Shown here: positions 23,270-32,186 of the stretch, in pieces
How the letters are laid out: the number at the start of each line of letters is the position of its first letter
Position numbering within the stretch: position 1 is the stretch's first letter
Assembly: GCA_937950315.1 (NCBI GenBank)
Contig: CALFDU010000012.1
Coordinates: 1-41,073 of the forward strand
Length of the DNA stretch: 41,073 bases
Direction: 5' to 3'
DNA from: an uncultured Saprospiraceae bacterium
GTDB taxonomy: Bacteria; Bacteroidota; Bacteroidia; Chitinophagales; Saprospiraceae
The notes under the pieces: generated by a model
The model's database searches: none
What the model saw: the letters and a program-made list of their open reading frames with translations, nothing else
Told to the model about the DNA's origin: nothing
Made by a program: the position numbers and the translations under genes

Positions 23270-24658
23270 ATGGATAGGAGGAAATTTATAAAAAACACCT
23301 CATTTTCAGGTATGATGTTGGGGGCAACTGGACTATTGGGCTCGGGAAGAGGATTGCAACGTCCTGCTACATTGGATGGTACCTACATGGGTGACTTTGC
23401 TGCTCCCAAAATTGAAAATATCAGGGCGGCATTTATTGGAGTTGGTGCACGAGGTGGAGATCACCTTAGTTTTTTTGCCAATCTGCCAGGGACTGAAGTC
23501 GTAGCGATCTCTGATCTATTCGAGGATAATGTTTTGAAGTGGAAAAAGATAGGAGAGGAAATAGGCAATGGAACACGACATCAAAATATTAATACTTACC
23601 ACGACGAAGAAGACAAATGGAAAATAATGTTGCAAAAAGAAAAACCTGATGTGGTTTTTATTGCAACCAACTGGAGCAACCACGCTCCGATGGTCATTGA
23701 AGCCATGAAACAAGGGGCGCACGCTTTTGTGGAAGTTCCCATGGCAATAAGCTTAGAAGAAATGTGGGATATCGTCGATACTTCTGAGAAAACCAAGAAG
23801 CATTGTATGATGATGGAAAACGTCAACTATTCAAGAGACGAATTGATGTTTTTGAATATGTGCAGACAAGGGACAATAGGAGAATTACTACATGCCGAGG
23901 CGGCTTATATTCACGAACTTCGTTTTCAAATGAAAGAAGAAGAGAGAGGAACTGGCTCATGGAGAACCCACCATTATGCAAAACGAAATGGCAACCTTTA
24001 CCCAACGCACGGATTGGGTCCTGTTGCTCAATACATGAACATAGGTAGAGGCGAAGATACCTTCCAGTCGTTGGTTTCCTATTCAACACCTGCAAGAGGA
24101 CGTAAGGATTATGCCATCAAAAACTATGTCGAAGACCACAAATGGAATCAGCTCGATTATAGAGGTGGAGATATGAATACCTCGATTATAAAAACAAACC
24201 TAGGTAGGACCATCATGGTGCAGTGGGATGAAACAAGTCCTAGACCTTATTCGAGACATAATCTTATACAAGGAACCAAGGGAACCCTTGCCGGATTTCC
24301 AACCCGCGTTGCATTAGAAGGAGGCGTCGCTGGAGCGACCGATTCCCACCACCGATGGGCTCAAGGCGAGCAACTCGAAATGCTATATGAAAAATACGAT
24401 CACCCACTATACAAACGTCTAAATCAAAAAACAAAAAATAGCGGACACGGTGGAATGGATGGAATGATGATGTATCGCATCGTTGAATGCCTGCAAAATG
24501 GTTTACCATTGGATCAAAATGTGTATGAAGGTTGTCTGTGGAGTGCGGTGTCACCACTTAGTGAAATGTCAGTAGCCAATGGGGGAGTACCTCAATATTT
24601 CCCAGATTTCACAAGAGGCAATTGGAAGCAAACCAAAGCATTGGGAATTGTATCTTAA
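23270..24658 (+). CDS. GH109-like Gfo/Idh/MocA-type glycosidase
   Basis: The 462-residue product has a twin-arginine-like start (MDRRKFIKNTSFSG), then AAFIGVGARGGDHL (nucleotide loop), NWSNHAPMVIEAMKQGAHAFVEVPMA, MMMENVNYSRDEL, AYIHELRFQ and GNLYPTHGLGPVAQYMNIGRGE from about residue 237. These blocks match family GH109, whose characterised member is an alpha-N-acetylgalactosaminidase using NAD in a redox-elimination mechanism. The family is wide and other activities are likely. It is last in the four-gene operon, 15 bases after the preceding oxidoreductase. Exported location is inferred from the signal. Confidence 0.85.
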   Translation: MDRRKFIKNTSFSGMMLGATGLLGSGRGLQRPATLDGTYMGDFAAPKIENIRAAFIGVGARGGDHLSFFANLPGTEVVAISDLFEDNVLKWKKIGEEIGNGTRHQNINTYHDEEDKWKIMLQKEKPDVVFIATNWSNHAPMVIEAMKQGAHAFVEVPMAISLEEMWDIVDTSEKTKKHCMMMENVNYSRDELMFLNMCRQGTIGELLHAEAAYIHELRFQMKEEERGTGSWRTHHYAKRNGNLYPTHGLGPVAQYMNIGRGEDTFQSLVSYSTPARGRKDYAIKNYVEDHKWNQLDYRGGDMNTSIIKTNLGRTIMVQWDETSPRPYSRHNLIQGTKGTLAGFPTRVALEGGVAGATDSHHRWAQGEQLEMLYEKYDHPLYKRLNQKTKNSGHGGMDGMMMYRIVECLQNGLPLDQNVYEGCLWSAVSPLSEMSVANGGVPQYFPDFTRGNWKQTKALGIVS

Positions 24659-24870
24659 ATAAATAAAAATCATTCAAGATAGTAGAATTGTCAAAGCTCA
24701 ATTGAATGTGCACAAGCAGGATCAATTGGTGATTGAGAGACGCAAACATTAACAATCGACAATCTATGGCTAGATTAGTATTTTAGATTCTTGGCAATGT
24801 AATAGGTGAATACTCAATTTTTTATGTGCTCAATTTTTTCTAACTTAGATTATAACCAAAACAAAAAACT

Positions 24871-25311
24871 ATGCAACCAGAAATGAACTACTTGGCTATT
24901 ATATTAGCAGCATTGGTTCCTACAGTAATAGGAGCAATTTATTACGGGCCTATTTTTGAGAAACAATGGCTTGCTTCGATGGGCAAAACCAAAGAAGAAA
25001 TGGTCCCTAAGAATATGGCAATCACCTATGGTGGAGCAATGCTAATGGCATTGTTGCTTTCATTCTCCCTAAAAATGTTTAACGAAATGAGCCACAGAGG
25101 GATAGAGAATGGTGAAATGGTTTTCAATTCTCACCATACCTTTGGTCACGGAGCACTACACGGTGCGATGACATGTGTATTTTTGATTGTTCCAGTCATC
25201 ATTTCCTTAAGTTTGTTTCAAGGAAGATCAGGTAAAAATATATTATTGAATGTAGTCTACTGGATAATGACTTGTGCGGTGATGGGAGGTATCCTTGACG
25301 CCTGGATATAA
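24871..25311 (+). CDS. DUF1761 membrane protein
   Basis: The 146-residue product has four hydrophobic segments and the DUF1761 opening: NYLAIILAALVPTVIGAIYYGPIFEKQWLASMG. Later blocks are HHTFGHGALHGAMTCVFLIVPVI and NVVYWIMTCAVMGGILDAW. The family function is unknown. The upstream gap has two copies of CTCAATTTTTT at 24813-24823 and 24829-24839, 16 bases apart, whose role I cannot say. A hairpin terminator follows the gene. Confidence 0.85.
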   Translation: MQPEMNYLAIILAALVPTVIGAIYYGPIFEKQWLASMGKTKEEMVPKNMAITYGGAMLMALLLSFSLKMFNEMSHRGIENGEMVFNSHHTFGHGALHGAMTCVFLIVPVIISLSLFQGRSGKNILLNVVYWIMTCAVMGGILDAWI

Positions 25312-25333
25312 TAGAAATATGCCAACTTAAATT

Positions 25334-25375
25334 AAAGTTTCAATCAGTTCTTAATTCTGGTTGAAACTTTTTTGT
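25334..25375 (+). terminator. Rho-independent terminator after the DUF1761 gene
   Basis: AAAGTTTCAATCAG (25334-25347) pairs with CTGGTTGAAACTTT (25357-25370, one G-T pair), followed by a T run. Confidence 0.78.
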
Positions 25376-25527
25376 TTTAGATAGCGCATTTTTAAAACAT
25401 GTTAGAAATATAAGTGTTGATACTATTATTGCATGATTAACAACGAAAAATCTTACTGAATTCAAGTGCTTTTTTCGTTTTTTAATTGCTTTTAATTTTA
25501 ATTTGCGCACTTAACCAAAAGATAAAA

Positions 25528-26127
25528 ATGAAACGTCCACTAGTATTCCCTTTAGATAGAAATGCAACCAAAGAAGCCGCTGAAATGGCAGACTTTTATG
25601 ATGAAACCTTGGGCTTCACGCCTAATAGCTTATTTACAATGATGCACAGACCAAGAATCTCTGATGCATTCATGGAAATGAATAAAGCAGTTATGGAAAA
25701 TAAAGGTAGAGTTACCAGTGGGCTAAAACGTTTACTTGCATACCTATCTAGTAAAACAGCCGGCTGTCGATATTGTGAAGCACATGCAATCCGTGCTGCA
25801 GAAAGATATGGTTCAGAGCAAGACAAATTAAACCATATTTGGGAATACAAAACCTATGAAGCCTTCACGGATGCCGAACGAGTAGTTTTTGATTTTGCCA
25901 TTGCTGCTTCAAGTGTGCCAAATCAAGTCGATGACAGCATCGCAGATAATTTGCGGAAGCACTGGGACGATGGAGAAATTGTCGAAATCCTAGGGGTAGT
26001 AGCTTTGTTTGGTTACCTTAATAGATGGAACGATAGTATGGGTACCCACCTCGAAGAGCCTGCGGCAGAAGATGGTGTAAAATATTTAGAAAAGTTGGGT
26101 TGGAGCAGAGGGAAGCACCAGTACTAG
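25528..26127 (+). CDS. Carboxymuconolactone decarboxylase-family (AhpD-like) protein
   Basis: The 199-residue product has the AhpD-like core: RVTSGLKRLLAYLSSKTAGCRYCEAHAIRAAERYG, with Cys80, Cys83 and His86 forming the CxxCxxxH redox or proton-relay motif. The rest is helical, with LNRWNDSMG near the end. Members are peroxidase partners, decarboxylases or unknown; here the full CxxC suggests a redox role. The frame extends upstream to 25486, but that start would add a hydrophobic leader of low quality, and ATG 25528 gives a normal start (MKRPLVFPLDRN). The GH3 gene follows after 26 bases. Confidence 0.85.
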   Translation: MKRPLVFPLDRNATKEAAEMADFYDETLGFTPNSLFTMMHRPRISDAFMEMNKAVMENKGRVTSGLKRLLAYLSSKTAGCRYCEAHAIRAAERYGSEQDKLNHIWEYKTYEAFTDAERVVFDFAIAASSVPNQVDDSIADNLRKHWDDGEIVEILGVVALFGYLNRWNDSMGTHLEEPAAEDGVKYLEKLGWSRGKHQY

Positions 26128-26153
26128 TACTCACTTTTTAATACCGATTTCTA

Positions 26154-28118
26154 TTGCTTAAAAAATTCGTCGCATTTATTTGGAATGTCATTAAGTGGCT
26201 CTTCATTGCAGTGTTCTTATTGATACTACTGTCCTACTTTTATTTTATAATGAAATGGTCTGGACAGACTGATGATAATATGGCTTTGCTCGGAAATCCT
26301 CCTCAACAAATTGTACAAGCAGGTTTTGGATTTAGGGATTTAAATAAAAATGGTCGACTTGATCCATACGAGGATAGTCGTCAACAGATAGAGATAAGAG
26401 TTGAGAATTTGCTTTCGCAAATGTCACTTGAAGAAAAAGCAGGATTGATGTTTATCAATATGACGAGCATCAATAAAAATGGTTCTCTTTTTGAAAAGCC
26501 AAAACTAAACGAACCGATTTCCTTTTTTTTGGAAACCAATTCTACCTTGGTCGCTGCAAAAAACATGAATCACTTCAATTTACTCGATGCTTACGAACCT
26601 GAAGCATTTGTAAAATGGAATAATAATATTCAACAACTTGCAGAAAAAACTAGGCTTGGTATCCCTATTACCATTGCAACTGACCCAAGACATACTGCAA
26701 CTGAAAATCCAGGAGCATCCATTTTTACGCCTTTCTTTTCGAGATGGCCTTCGCCACTTGGAATGGCAGCAATCAATGACACCTTACTGGTAAGAAAATT
26801 TGGAGAGGTAGCAAACCAAGAATATAGAGCTCTTGGTTTTCGATTGGCATTGCATCCCATGGCAGACCTAGCAACGGAACCAAGGTGGGCGAGGGTAGGT
26901 GGTACCTTTGGTGAAGATGCACAGATTAGTGCAGCCTTGACAAAGGCCTATGTCCTCGGTTTTCAAGGTGATACACTGAATCAAAATTCTGTTGCTTGCA
27001 TGACGAAACATTTTTCTGGAGGTGGTCCACAAAAAGATGGAGAAGATGCACACTTTCATTATGGAAAAGATCAAGTCTATCCAGGCGATAATTTTGATTA
27101 CCACTTAATCCCATTTCAAGAAGGAGCACTCAAAGCAAACACGGCGCAGATCATGCCATACTATGGAATTCCTAAAGGACAGACGTCAGAAGATGTAGCC
27201 TTCGCATTCAACAAAGAGATAATTACCGACTTGCTCCGCGATAGCCTCAAGTTTGATGGAGTGATTTGCACCGATTGGGGCTTGATCACCGATAAGAAAA
27301 TCAAAAATGCATCAGCGTGGGGACTTGAAGACAAAAGTGAATTGGATCGAGTGGAAAAAATAATCAATGCAGGTTGCGATATGTTTGGAGGAGAAAACTG
27401 TCCAGAGCACGTTATCGAATTGGTGAAAACAGATCGAATCATGGAAGAACGAATTGATGAATCCGTACGCAGAATTTTGCGGGACAAATTTGTCCTTGGC
27501 TTATTTGATGACCCTTTTTTGGATGAGGATGGTTTATCTGTAATCAATAGTCCAGAAAACCAAGCATTGGGTCAAGAAGCACAAAGACAATCGTTTGTTC
27601 TTTTAAAAAATGAAAACGATCTGCTCCCATTGTCAGATGATGATAAAATATTTCTAGAAGGTTTTGATCGACCTGCATTGGTCGATTATCGGAAAGTGAT
27701 GACCAATCTTCAGAATGCAGATTATGTTGTACTGAAATTAACGACGCCTTTTGAAGAAAGAGATTCGGAGATGCTAGAAAGCTTTTTTCATCAAGGTACG
27801 CTCGCTTTTGAAGGTGAAGAAAAACAGAAAATTTTAGACTTGCTAAGGACTAAAAAAACGATCACTGTAATTTCTGTTGATAGACCTCCGGTCATCCCTC
27901 AGATTGTTGCTGAAAGTGCATCAGTGATAGTCGATTTCAATAATGAAGAGGACTTAATTCTAGATTTAATTTATGGCAAGTTCAGCCCTACGGGTAAATT
28001 GCCAATCGAGTTCCCTTCCTCTATGGAAGCTGTACAAGCCCAAAAAGAGGACCTCCCTTATGATTCAGTTGATCCCTTGTTCCCCTTTGGATACGGCTTG
28101 ACCTATTTTGATGATTAA
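26154..28118 (+). CDS. Glycoside hydrolase family 3, membrane-anchored
   Basis: The 654-residue product starts with TTG at 26154; this gives an N-terminal membrane anchor (about residues 8-32), and no ATG precedes it. DLNKNGRLDPYE at 62-73 is an EF-hand-type calcium loop, a feature frequent in one Bacteroidota GH3 group. The (beta/alpha)8 domain includes LGIPITIATDPRHTA, ALHPMADLATEPRWARVGGTFGED, ACMTKHFSGGGPQKDGEDAHFHYGK and GVICTDWGL, with the likely nucleophile Asp374. The second domain ends with a PFGYGLTY segment. It probably releases glucose or a similar sugar from oligosaccharides at the cell surface or in the periplasm. Context does not set the substrate. Confidence 0.92.
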   Translation: MLKKFVAFIWNVIKWLFIAVFLLILLSYFYFIMKWSGQTDDNMALLGNPPQQIVQAGFGFRDLNKNGRLDPYEDSRQQIEIRVENLLSQMSLEEKAGLMFINMTSINKNGSLFEKPKLNEPISFFLETNSTLVAAKNMNHFNLLDAYEPEAFVKWNNNIQQLAEKTRLGIPITIATDPRHTATENPGASIFTPFFSRWPSPLGMAAINDTLLVRKFGEVANQEYRALGFRLALHPMADLATEPRWARVGGTFGEDAQISAALTKAYVLGFQGDTLNQNSVACMTKHFSGGGPQKDGEDAHFHYGKDQVYPGDNFDYHLIPFQEGALKANTAQIMPYYGIPKGQTSEDVAFAFNKEIITDLLRDSLKFDGVICTDWGLITDKKIKNASAWGLEDKSELDRVEKIINAGCDMFGGENCPEHVIELVKTDRIMEERIDESVRRILRDKFVLGLFDDPFLDEDGLSVINSPENQALGQEAQRQSFVLLKNENDLLPLSDDDKIFLEGFDRPALVDYRKVMTNLQNADYVVLKLTTPFEERDSEMLESFFHQGTLAFEGEEKQKILDLLRTKKTITVISVDRPPVIPQIVAESASVIVDFNNEEDLILDLIYGKFSPTGKLPIEFPSSMEAVQAQKEDLPYDSVDPLFPFGYGLTYFDD

Positions 28119-28320
28119 ATTATTTTAACGGTCAATACAATTATTCTTTTGCCTGTGAGGGTAATCTTAATTTCTATTTCTAACTAATAAATAAAGTGTT
28201 TGTAAACCAGATACTTATTTTTTAACTATAATCATATGATAGTCGGAACAATCATTGAATTAGTTGATTATTATATAAGTGCCTTTAATAGGACGAAGAC
28301 AAAATAGAAAAAAAGCAAAA

Positions 28321-28830
28321 ATGGAAACGACAAAATTCAAAGAGTTATGTATGGCCTTCGGTAGAGCTCAAAATCAATTTCAATCTTTTCAAAATGGTTG
28401 TCAAGATTTTGCAGTAGAGTTGGTAAAAGAATTGAAAGAGTATTTTGAGATTCCTGAATCTCAATTTTCCTTGTATCAAATCAATGGTAAAAATGAATTT
28501 AATCTCGTCCAACCCGAATTAATCAATGCACTTACATTAAGACCTGATTCCTTGTGGCAGTTTGGTATTGGTCTTACCGTTTGCTCCGCACCTGAAACAT
28601 TGCCAAAGGAATTAATTTTGATCCACCTACTTATTCGCCGTGATCTTGAAGGTAATTATTTCTTGAGGTATGGCGACCAACAGGACGAGCATAAAATTGA
28701 AAGATCTGACAAACACAATTTTATTCCTTTCTTTGATTTTCTTCATGGTACCATAATCAATTCGTATGATCAGGAATTAGCCCATTTTATTGGTCAGGAT
28801 ACAAGAAGGACGATAGGGTATAATGATTAG
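28321..28830 (+). CDS. Hypothetical protein, 169 aa
   Basis: I do not recognise this protein. ATG 28321 (METTKFKELCMAFGRAQ) is preferred to the GTG at 28279, which would only add a basic, low-complexity lead. It has no signal or membrane segment. The N-terminal third is helical (about residues 5-45); the rest alternates strands (QFSLYQINGKNEFNLVQ, LILIHLLIRRDLEGNYFLRYG) and ends in a helical, acidic-basic tail. It is a single gene in an A+T-rich setting. Confidence 0.7.
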   Translation: METTKFKELCMAFGRAQNQFQSFQNGCQDFAVELVKELKEYFEIPESQFSLYQINGKNEFNLVQPELINALTLRPDSLWQFGIGLTVCSAPETLPKELILIHLLIRRDLEGNYFLRYGDQQDEHKIERSDKHNFIPFFDFLHGTIINSYDQELAHFIGQDTRRTIGYND

Positions 28831-28972
28831 ATAGGTGGCCTTGCATTTGATGTACTCATTTAGGTAATATTGATCAATTCGTTGTTTTTAGTTTTTATTG
28901 GAAAAATTCTGATTTTAGATTTTTTTTGGTAACTTTTAATTCCATTTTAAAACTAACCTAAAACAATCTTTT

Positions 28973-29404
28973 ATGAGTGCTTTTCAAAACTATTTTGTAG
29001 ATACTATTAAACAAAGATATGCTCAATTTGACGGTAGAGCATCTCGTTCAGAATATTGGTTCTTTCAGTTATTTACCATAGTTGTTCTCTTAGTATTAAG
29101 CACTATTAGTGGTGTTATTGGAAATTTTGCACCAAAATTAGCTTTGTTGCCTTTAGGATTAATGCTGATAATGGGATTGGCTGTAATGATTCCAGGCTTA
29201 GCATTAACCGTTAGAAGATTACATGATTCTGATAAGTCAGGTTGGTTGATCTTGGTAGGATTCATACCGGCTGTTGGTTGGATTATTTCCTTAGTATTTA
29301 TGTGCCTTGAGAGCACACCTGGAACCAATCAATATGGACCCAACCCACACGAAACAGATGTTATTGGTGGAAGTCAAAGTTTCAATGATATAATCGATAG
29401 ATAA
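28973..29404 (+). CDS. DUF805 membrane protein
   Basis: The 143-residue product matches DUF805: FQNYFVDTIKQRYAQFDGRASRSEYWFFQLF at the start, then VRRLHDSDKSGWLILVGFIPAVGWI and PGTNQYGPNP. It has four membrane helices. The family is widespread and its role is unknown. A TAACTTTT sequence near 28930 resembles a -7 box with the last base changed. A strong bidirectional hairpin follows the gene. Confidence 0.88.
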   Translation: MSAFQNYFVDTIKQRYAQFDGRASRSEYWFFQLFTIVVLLVLSTISGVIGNFAPKLALLPLGLMLIMGLAVMIPGLALTVRRLHDSDKSGWLILVGFIPAVGWIISLVFMCLESTPGTNQYGPNPHETDVIGGSQSFNDIIDR

Positions 29405-29435
29405 ATTATCAGAAAATTCAATTTTTCTTGATTAA

Positions 29436-29476
29436 ATAAAAAGCGGAGCATCTTTTAAAGATGCTCCGCTTTTTAT
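29436..29476. terminator. Bidirectional rho-independent terminator
   Basis: A perfect 19-bp inverted repeat (29436-29454 with 29458-29476, core AAGCGGAGCATCTTT) flanks a 3-base centre and has A and T runs at its two ends. It lies between two convergent genes (DUF805 and cytochrome c) and can serve both. Confidence 0.9.
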
Positions 29477-29503
29477 TTGTTGTTTTTTACTAGCAGATTA
29501 ATG

Positions 29504-29998
29504 TTATTTTCTTAAACTCTCAGTGTACTTTGCCACAGCCACAATCTCTGCATCTGTCAATATTCCTTTATAAGGAGTCATCAACCCTTTTCCATGATAC
29601 ACTTGTGCTACAGATTCAGTCAAAGAAATATTACTTTTCGTCAAATCCTTAGCGCCATTAATTTTCATGTTCCCTTTCGTTCCATGACAGATCGCACATA
29701 AATTTTTGAACTTCTTCTTTGCATCAACAGCCTCCACGTCAGAATCACTCACTGCTGCAATGATTTCATCGGCTTTTGCTAGATGCTCAGGAGGTGTAGG
29801 GATCGCATTTGGATCTTCTTTTACTTCCTTTTTCTTTGCAGCTTTTTTTGTCTCTTTCTTAGGTGTTTTTGCCTTCATTTCTTTCTTGGCAGGCTTCTTT
29901 GCCGAAGTAGTGCTTTTTGTAGTCTTATCTCCGCCACAAGCCACTAGTAAAATGGTAAAGCCAATCATTATCAAACTAAATATATACGTTCTTTTCAT
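29504..29998 (-). CDS. Cytochrome c lipoprotein
   Basis: The 164-residue product has a lipoprotein signal (LLVAC, Cys21), a long Lys/Thr-rich linker (about residues 22-62), and a single cytochrome c domain: FKNLCAICHGTKGNMK with haem motif CAICH at 101-105, and KGLMTPYKG with axial Met140. It is an electron carrier tethered at a membrane on the periplasmic side. The frame runs back to 30028, but a TTG-N17-TACATTTG promoter lies at 30044-30017, across that extension, so the start at 29998 is preferred. Partner oxidase or dehydrogenase genes are not adjacent. Confidence 0.88.
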   Translation of the reverse strand: MKRTYIFSLIMIGFTILLVACGGDKTTKSTTSAKKPAKKEMKAKTPKKETKKAAKKKEVKEDPNAIPTPPEHLAKADEIIAAVSDSDVEAVDAKKKFKNLCAICHGTKGNMKINGAKDLTKSNISLTESVAQVYHGKGLMTPYKGILTDAEIVAVAKYTESLRK

Positions 29999-30016
29999 CT
30001 TATTTTTCTTTAACTC

Positions 30017-30044
30017 CAAATGTATCAAACTTGATCTTTAACAA
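30017..30044 (-). promoter_or_regulatory. Bacteroidota-type promoter for the cytochrome c gene
   Basis: On the minus strand, TTG (30044-30042), 17 bases, then TACATTTG (30024-30017); the start codon follows after 18 bases. Confidence 0.5.
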
Positions 30045-30064
30045 AAGAATCTTTTATCAAAAGT

Positions 30065-31237
30065 TTATAAAACCATGCCTTCTTTCGAAAATTGCTTATA
30101 ACTCAAGCCCACTGATACAAGTGCAAGTATGATCAACGAGACCAATACCACAATGTAATGAATCGGTTGTATCGTTCCTGCAACTATCTCTTTGGTTGCC
30201 AATGCTACATTCAATATCGGTATAAAGACAGTGGTCCAATCCAATTCAATACCTGGCAATAACGCAATCACAGCTGGTATGATAATTAAAAATGACATCG
30301 GTGTTACGATGCTTTGTGCCTCCTTAAAACTCTTAGCCTTTACCACCATTGCTGAGATGATGCCTGCAAAGAAAATCGCCATTGGAATCAGCATCGCAAA
30401 CAACAAAAGAATAAACTCAATACCCACAATGTTTGTCATTGCTTCCAGTATATCTTCAGGCAGATCTGGTAAGAATTTTACCGCTGCAACAAGTCCGAGT
30501 ATGGTCATCAACGCAGCAGACAATCCCACCAATGCAATCGTCAACACCTTCCCTAAAAGTATATTAAACTTTGAAGCTGGCACCGTTAGCAATGTTTCTA
30601 TCGTTCCACGTTCTTTCTCTCCCGTAATCAGATCAAGAGCAGGATACATGCATCCCATAAAACAAAAGATGATAAAAATGTATGGAAGGAATCCTCCTAC
30701 CATCTGACCTATCTGCTCATTTTTTGGTGCAATGTCATACCTTATTAAATTAATAGGATCAATCGCATCTTTCGTCAATTCCAAATCAACGATTCTACTA
30801 TCCAGTATTCCCTTTTCGTAATCGTCTATAATATCCGTCAACCTTCCTTTTACCATGATGTTGGTCGACTTAAACCACATCTCCACCTTTCCTGACTTTA
30901 GGTCGTTTATTCGTTCATTATATTTACTATGGAATCCAATCAAAGCATCTAAACTATCCGCAAGTATTTGATCTCTACCCATCTCTTTATCAATCCCCGG
31001 TATGATTTCAAATTTGGCCGTGTCAAGTTTTGATCGAAAATCTGCTGGAGCATCCATTAGTGCAACTTTCAATTTTTTATTCTCTTCCTTTTCCATGATG
31101 GATGCCGTTAATTGTGACAAACCATACATCAATACCGGCATCAATAAAGCAGGCATTACTATGGCCGTCAACAACGTCCTTCTATCACGCAGCGTATCTA
31201 ATAATTCTTTTTTAAAAACAGTAAGTATCGTCTTCAT
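30065..31237 (-). CDS. NatB-like ABC transporter permease
   Basis: The 390-residue product starts MKTILTVFKKELLDTLRDRRTLLTAIVMPALLMPVLMYGLS, the typical N-terminus of NatB-type ABC-2 permeases. It has one membrane segment near the start, a large extracytoplasmic loop (about residues 45-180), and then a cluster of five or so membrane segments with ALDLITGEKERGTIETLLTVP, an intracellular coupling segment of the family. With the ATPase 9 bases upstream it forms a two-gene exporter. NatAB of Bacillus extrudes sodium; here the substrate is unknown. Confidence 0.88.
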   Translation of the reverse strand: MKTILTVFKKELLDTLRDRRTLLTAIVMPALLMPVLMYGLSQLTASIMEKEENKKLKVALMDAPADFRSKLDTAKFEIIPGIDKEMGRDQILADSLDALIGFHSKYNERINDLKSGKVEMWFKSTNIMVKGRLTDIIDDYEKGILDSRIVDLELTKDAIDPINLIRYDIAPKNEQIGQMVGGFLPYIFIIFCFMGCMYPALDLITGEKERGTIETLLTVPASKFNILLGKVLTIALVGLSAALMTILGLVAAVKFLPDLPEDILEAMTNIVGIEFILLLFAMLIPMAIFFAGIISAMVVKAKSFKEAQSIVTPMSFLIIIPAVIALLPGIELDWTTVFIPILNVALATKEIVAGTIQPIHYIVVLVSLIILALVSVGLSYKQFSKEGMVL

Positions 31238-31246
31238 GATATTGGT

Positions 31247-32026
31247 TTAAGCGTTTTGTTGATTGGATGCATTTTCTACCACTCTGATAAAAGCTTCCGT
31301 TAATGAAATGTCAGAAAATTCACTTCTGAAATTGTCCATGCTATCTTTATATACAAGATCACCTTTGGCAATAATCGCAAGATCATCACATAGAAGGTCC
31401 ACCTCACTCATGATGTGAGAAGAAAAAATGACCGTCTTACCTTCATTTTTACATTGTCTAATCAATTCGATGATGTTATTTGCTGTAATGACATCAAGCC
31501 CAGAAGTGGGTTCGTCAAAAATCACAACATCCGGATCATGAATCATACTCCTTGCAATTGAAACTTTTTGTTTCATACCTGTACTCATCTGTCCGATACG
31601 TTTTTTCGAAAATTCATGAATACCCATTCTCGTGAAAAGCATATCCTTCCTTTCTTCAGACTTGGATTTATCCATCCCATGAAGTTTGGCAAAGTAATCC
31701 ACTATCTCGCCAGGAGATAGACGGTCATATAAATTTGTAGACCCAGTTAGAAATCCGATTTTTGATCTGACTTCTGCAGGCTGTTGCTCTACATCCAAGT
31801 CACATACATCTATTTTTCCTGAAGTTGGTTTGAGAATCGTTGCAATCATTCTCAAGGTTGTGGTTTTTCCAGCCCCATTGGGTCCAAGGAGTGAATAAAC
31901 TCTTCCTGGCTGACATTCAAAGCTGATACCATTCACAGCATTGATTGAAGAGGCTGTAGTTTGCAATTCCTTTTTCTGCTGTTTGTTAAGTTGATAGGTT
32001 TTCGAAACGTTCTGGACGTTAATCAT
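31247..32026 (-). CDS. NatA-like ABC transporter ATP-binding protein
   Basis: The product (259 residues from the ATG at 32026) has Walker A LGPNGAGKTTT, an ABC signature in the form MSTGMKQK, Walker B VVIFDEPTSGLD, and the switch His in SSH. The ATG at 32050 would add eight residues before the usual opening MINVQNVSKTYQL, so 32026 is preferred; the choice is not certain. An insertion of about 15 residues (NKQQKKELQTTASSINA) follows the first strand. It powers the permease immediately downstream and probably forms a dimer with two permease copies. Confidence 0.88.
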   Translation of the reverse strand: MINVQNVSKTYQLNKQQKKELQTTASSINAVNGISFECQPGRVYSLLGPNGAGKTTTLRMIATILKPTSGKIDVCDLDVEQQPAEVRSKIGFLTGSTNLYDRLSPGEIVDYFAKLHGMDKSKSEERKDMLFTRMGIHEFSKKRIGQMSTGMKQKVSIARSMIHDPDVVIFDEPTSGLDVITANNIIELIRQCKNEGKTVIFSSHIMSEVDLLCDDLAIIAKGDLVYKDSMDNFRSEFSDISLTEAFIRVVENASNQQNA

Positions 32027-32186
32027 AGCATTGGTTTTTATAATTGACATTCATCAATATTAATGATAAGATTAAGCAAAAAATTCCTTTTAATGGTCAA
32101 TTTGGTAGAGTAGATTCTGCTCTTTGTAGAAGACTGCTGTTTTTAAGAAGCGTTTTCCTTTTAATCAACAGGACTCTATGCCATTT

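Noticed and set aside
23516-24557. Several antisense frames across the GH109-like gene
   Set aside because: They overlap a gene with clear family blocks and have no family signal.
28231-28240. Palindrome ATCATATGAT
   Set aside because: It is short and A+T-rich, with no second copy; it could be chance.
30192-30707. A 171-codon plus-strand frame within the NatB-like gene
   Set aside because: It is antisense to a well-supported gene, with low-quality composition.
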